From a virus: a stretch of DNA of 21,200 nucleotides. Made by a program: the position numbers and the translations under genes. Of the stretch, positions 21,114-21,200 are shown piece after piece. Under the pieces are notes generated by a model that was not told the DNA's origin, searched no databases, and worked only from the letters and a program-made list of their open reading frames with translations. Numbering within the stretch: the first letter of the stretch is position 1; each line of letters begins with the position of its first letter. Location of the stretch: positions 1-21,200 of IMG/VR virus record IMGVR_UViG_3300044823_000114; one strand, given 5' to 3'.

Positions 21114-21200
21114 TTATGCCTCTTCGTATTGTACCCTCATCTGTAGGTAGAACAAACTAATCATTATCGCTAGTATCATGGAGAGTTCTAGGTTCGTGTT
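21114..21200 (-). CDS. Partial small membrane-type protein, 5' end outside the window
   Basis: An open frame enters from the right edge and ends at the TAA at 21116-21114, giving 28 residues. It contains a hydrophobic stretch (MILAIMISLFYLQM) followed by a short charged end (RVQYEEA), as in the end of a single-pass membrane peptide. The next gene's Shine-Dalgarno site lies in its last codons. Too little is visible for a name. Confidence 0.4.
   Translation of the reverse strand, partial: NTNLELSMILAIMISLFYLQMRVQYEEA

Overview
This window is part of the virion-assembly region of a tailed double-stranded DNA phage or archaeal virus (or a prophage) of the HK97 capsid lineage. Every gene I can support is on the minus strand, so the region reads from right to left. 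The landmarks are an HK97-type portal, a prohead serine protease, an HK97-fold major capsid protein, a gp6-like head-tail connector, a head-closure protein and, cut by the left edge, an HK97-gp10-like tail-completion protein. The terminase, tail tape measure and replication genes are not here. The host cannot be named. Many starts have good Shine-Dalgarno sites, several using the GGTG part of the anti-SD complement, which fits bacteria or SD-using archaea.

Right part (21200 to about 18500): small, tightly packed genes, many of them Cys-rich and probably zinc-binding (41, 45, 91 and 97 residues). There is also a ribbon-helix-helix-like peptide, a small two-helix membrane protein and an HNH endonuclease next to the portal gene. 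Five consecutive junctions between 20246 and 19395 are 4-base stop/start overlaps, so these genes are probably translationally coupled.

Middle part (18460 to 9379): portal, a Cys4 protein, a C-terminally anchored coiled-coil protein, and an unusually long 770-residue protease with duplicated extra domains, two Cys knuckles and a scaffold-like tail. Then come the major capsid protein and a series of small capsid-accessory or decoration-type genes.

Left part (9379 to 1): the connector genes are interleaved with two very large repeat proteins (1385 and 837 residues). These share an N-terminal module of about 390 residues. In the 837-residue protein a beta-propeller-like domain is inserted inside that module; in the 1385-residue protein about 44 short repeats follow it, partly arranged as 126-residue super-repeats. 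They are probably surface fibres or adhesins.

The most striking window-wide signal is that I could not find a single GATC tetranucleotide in 21.2 kb, where about 80 would be expected by chance. Asp codons before a C switch to GAC wherever I checked. This points to strong selection by a GATC-specific restriction or methylation system. No tRNA, rRNA, CRISPR array, insertion sequence or integration site was recognised, and no stretch longer than 300 bases lacks a gene.
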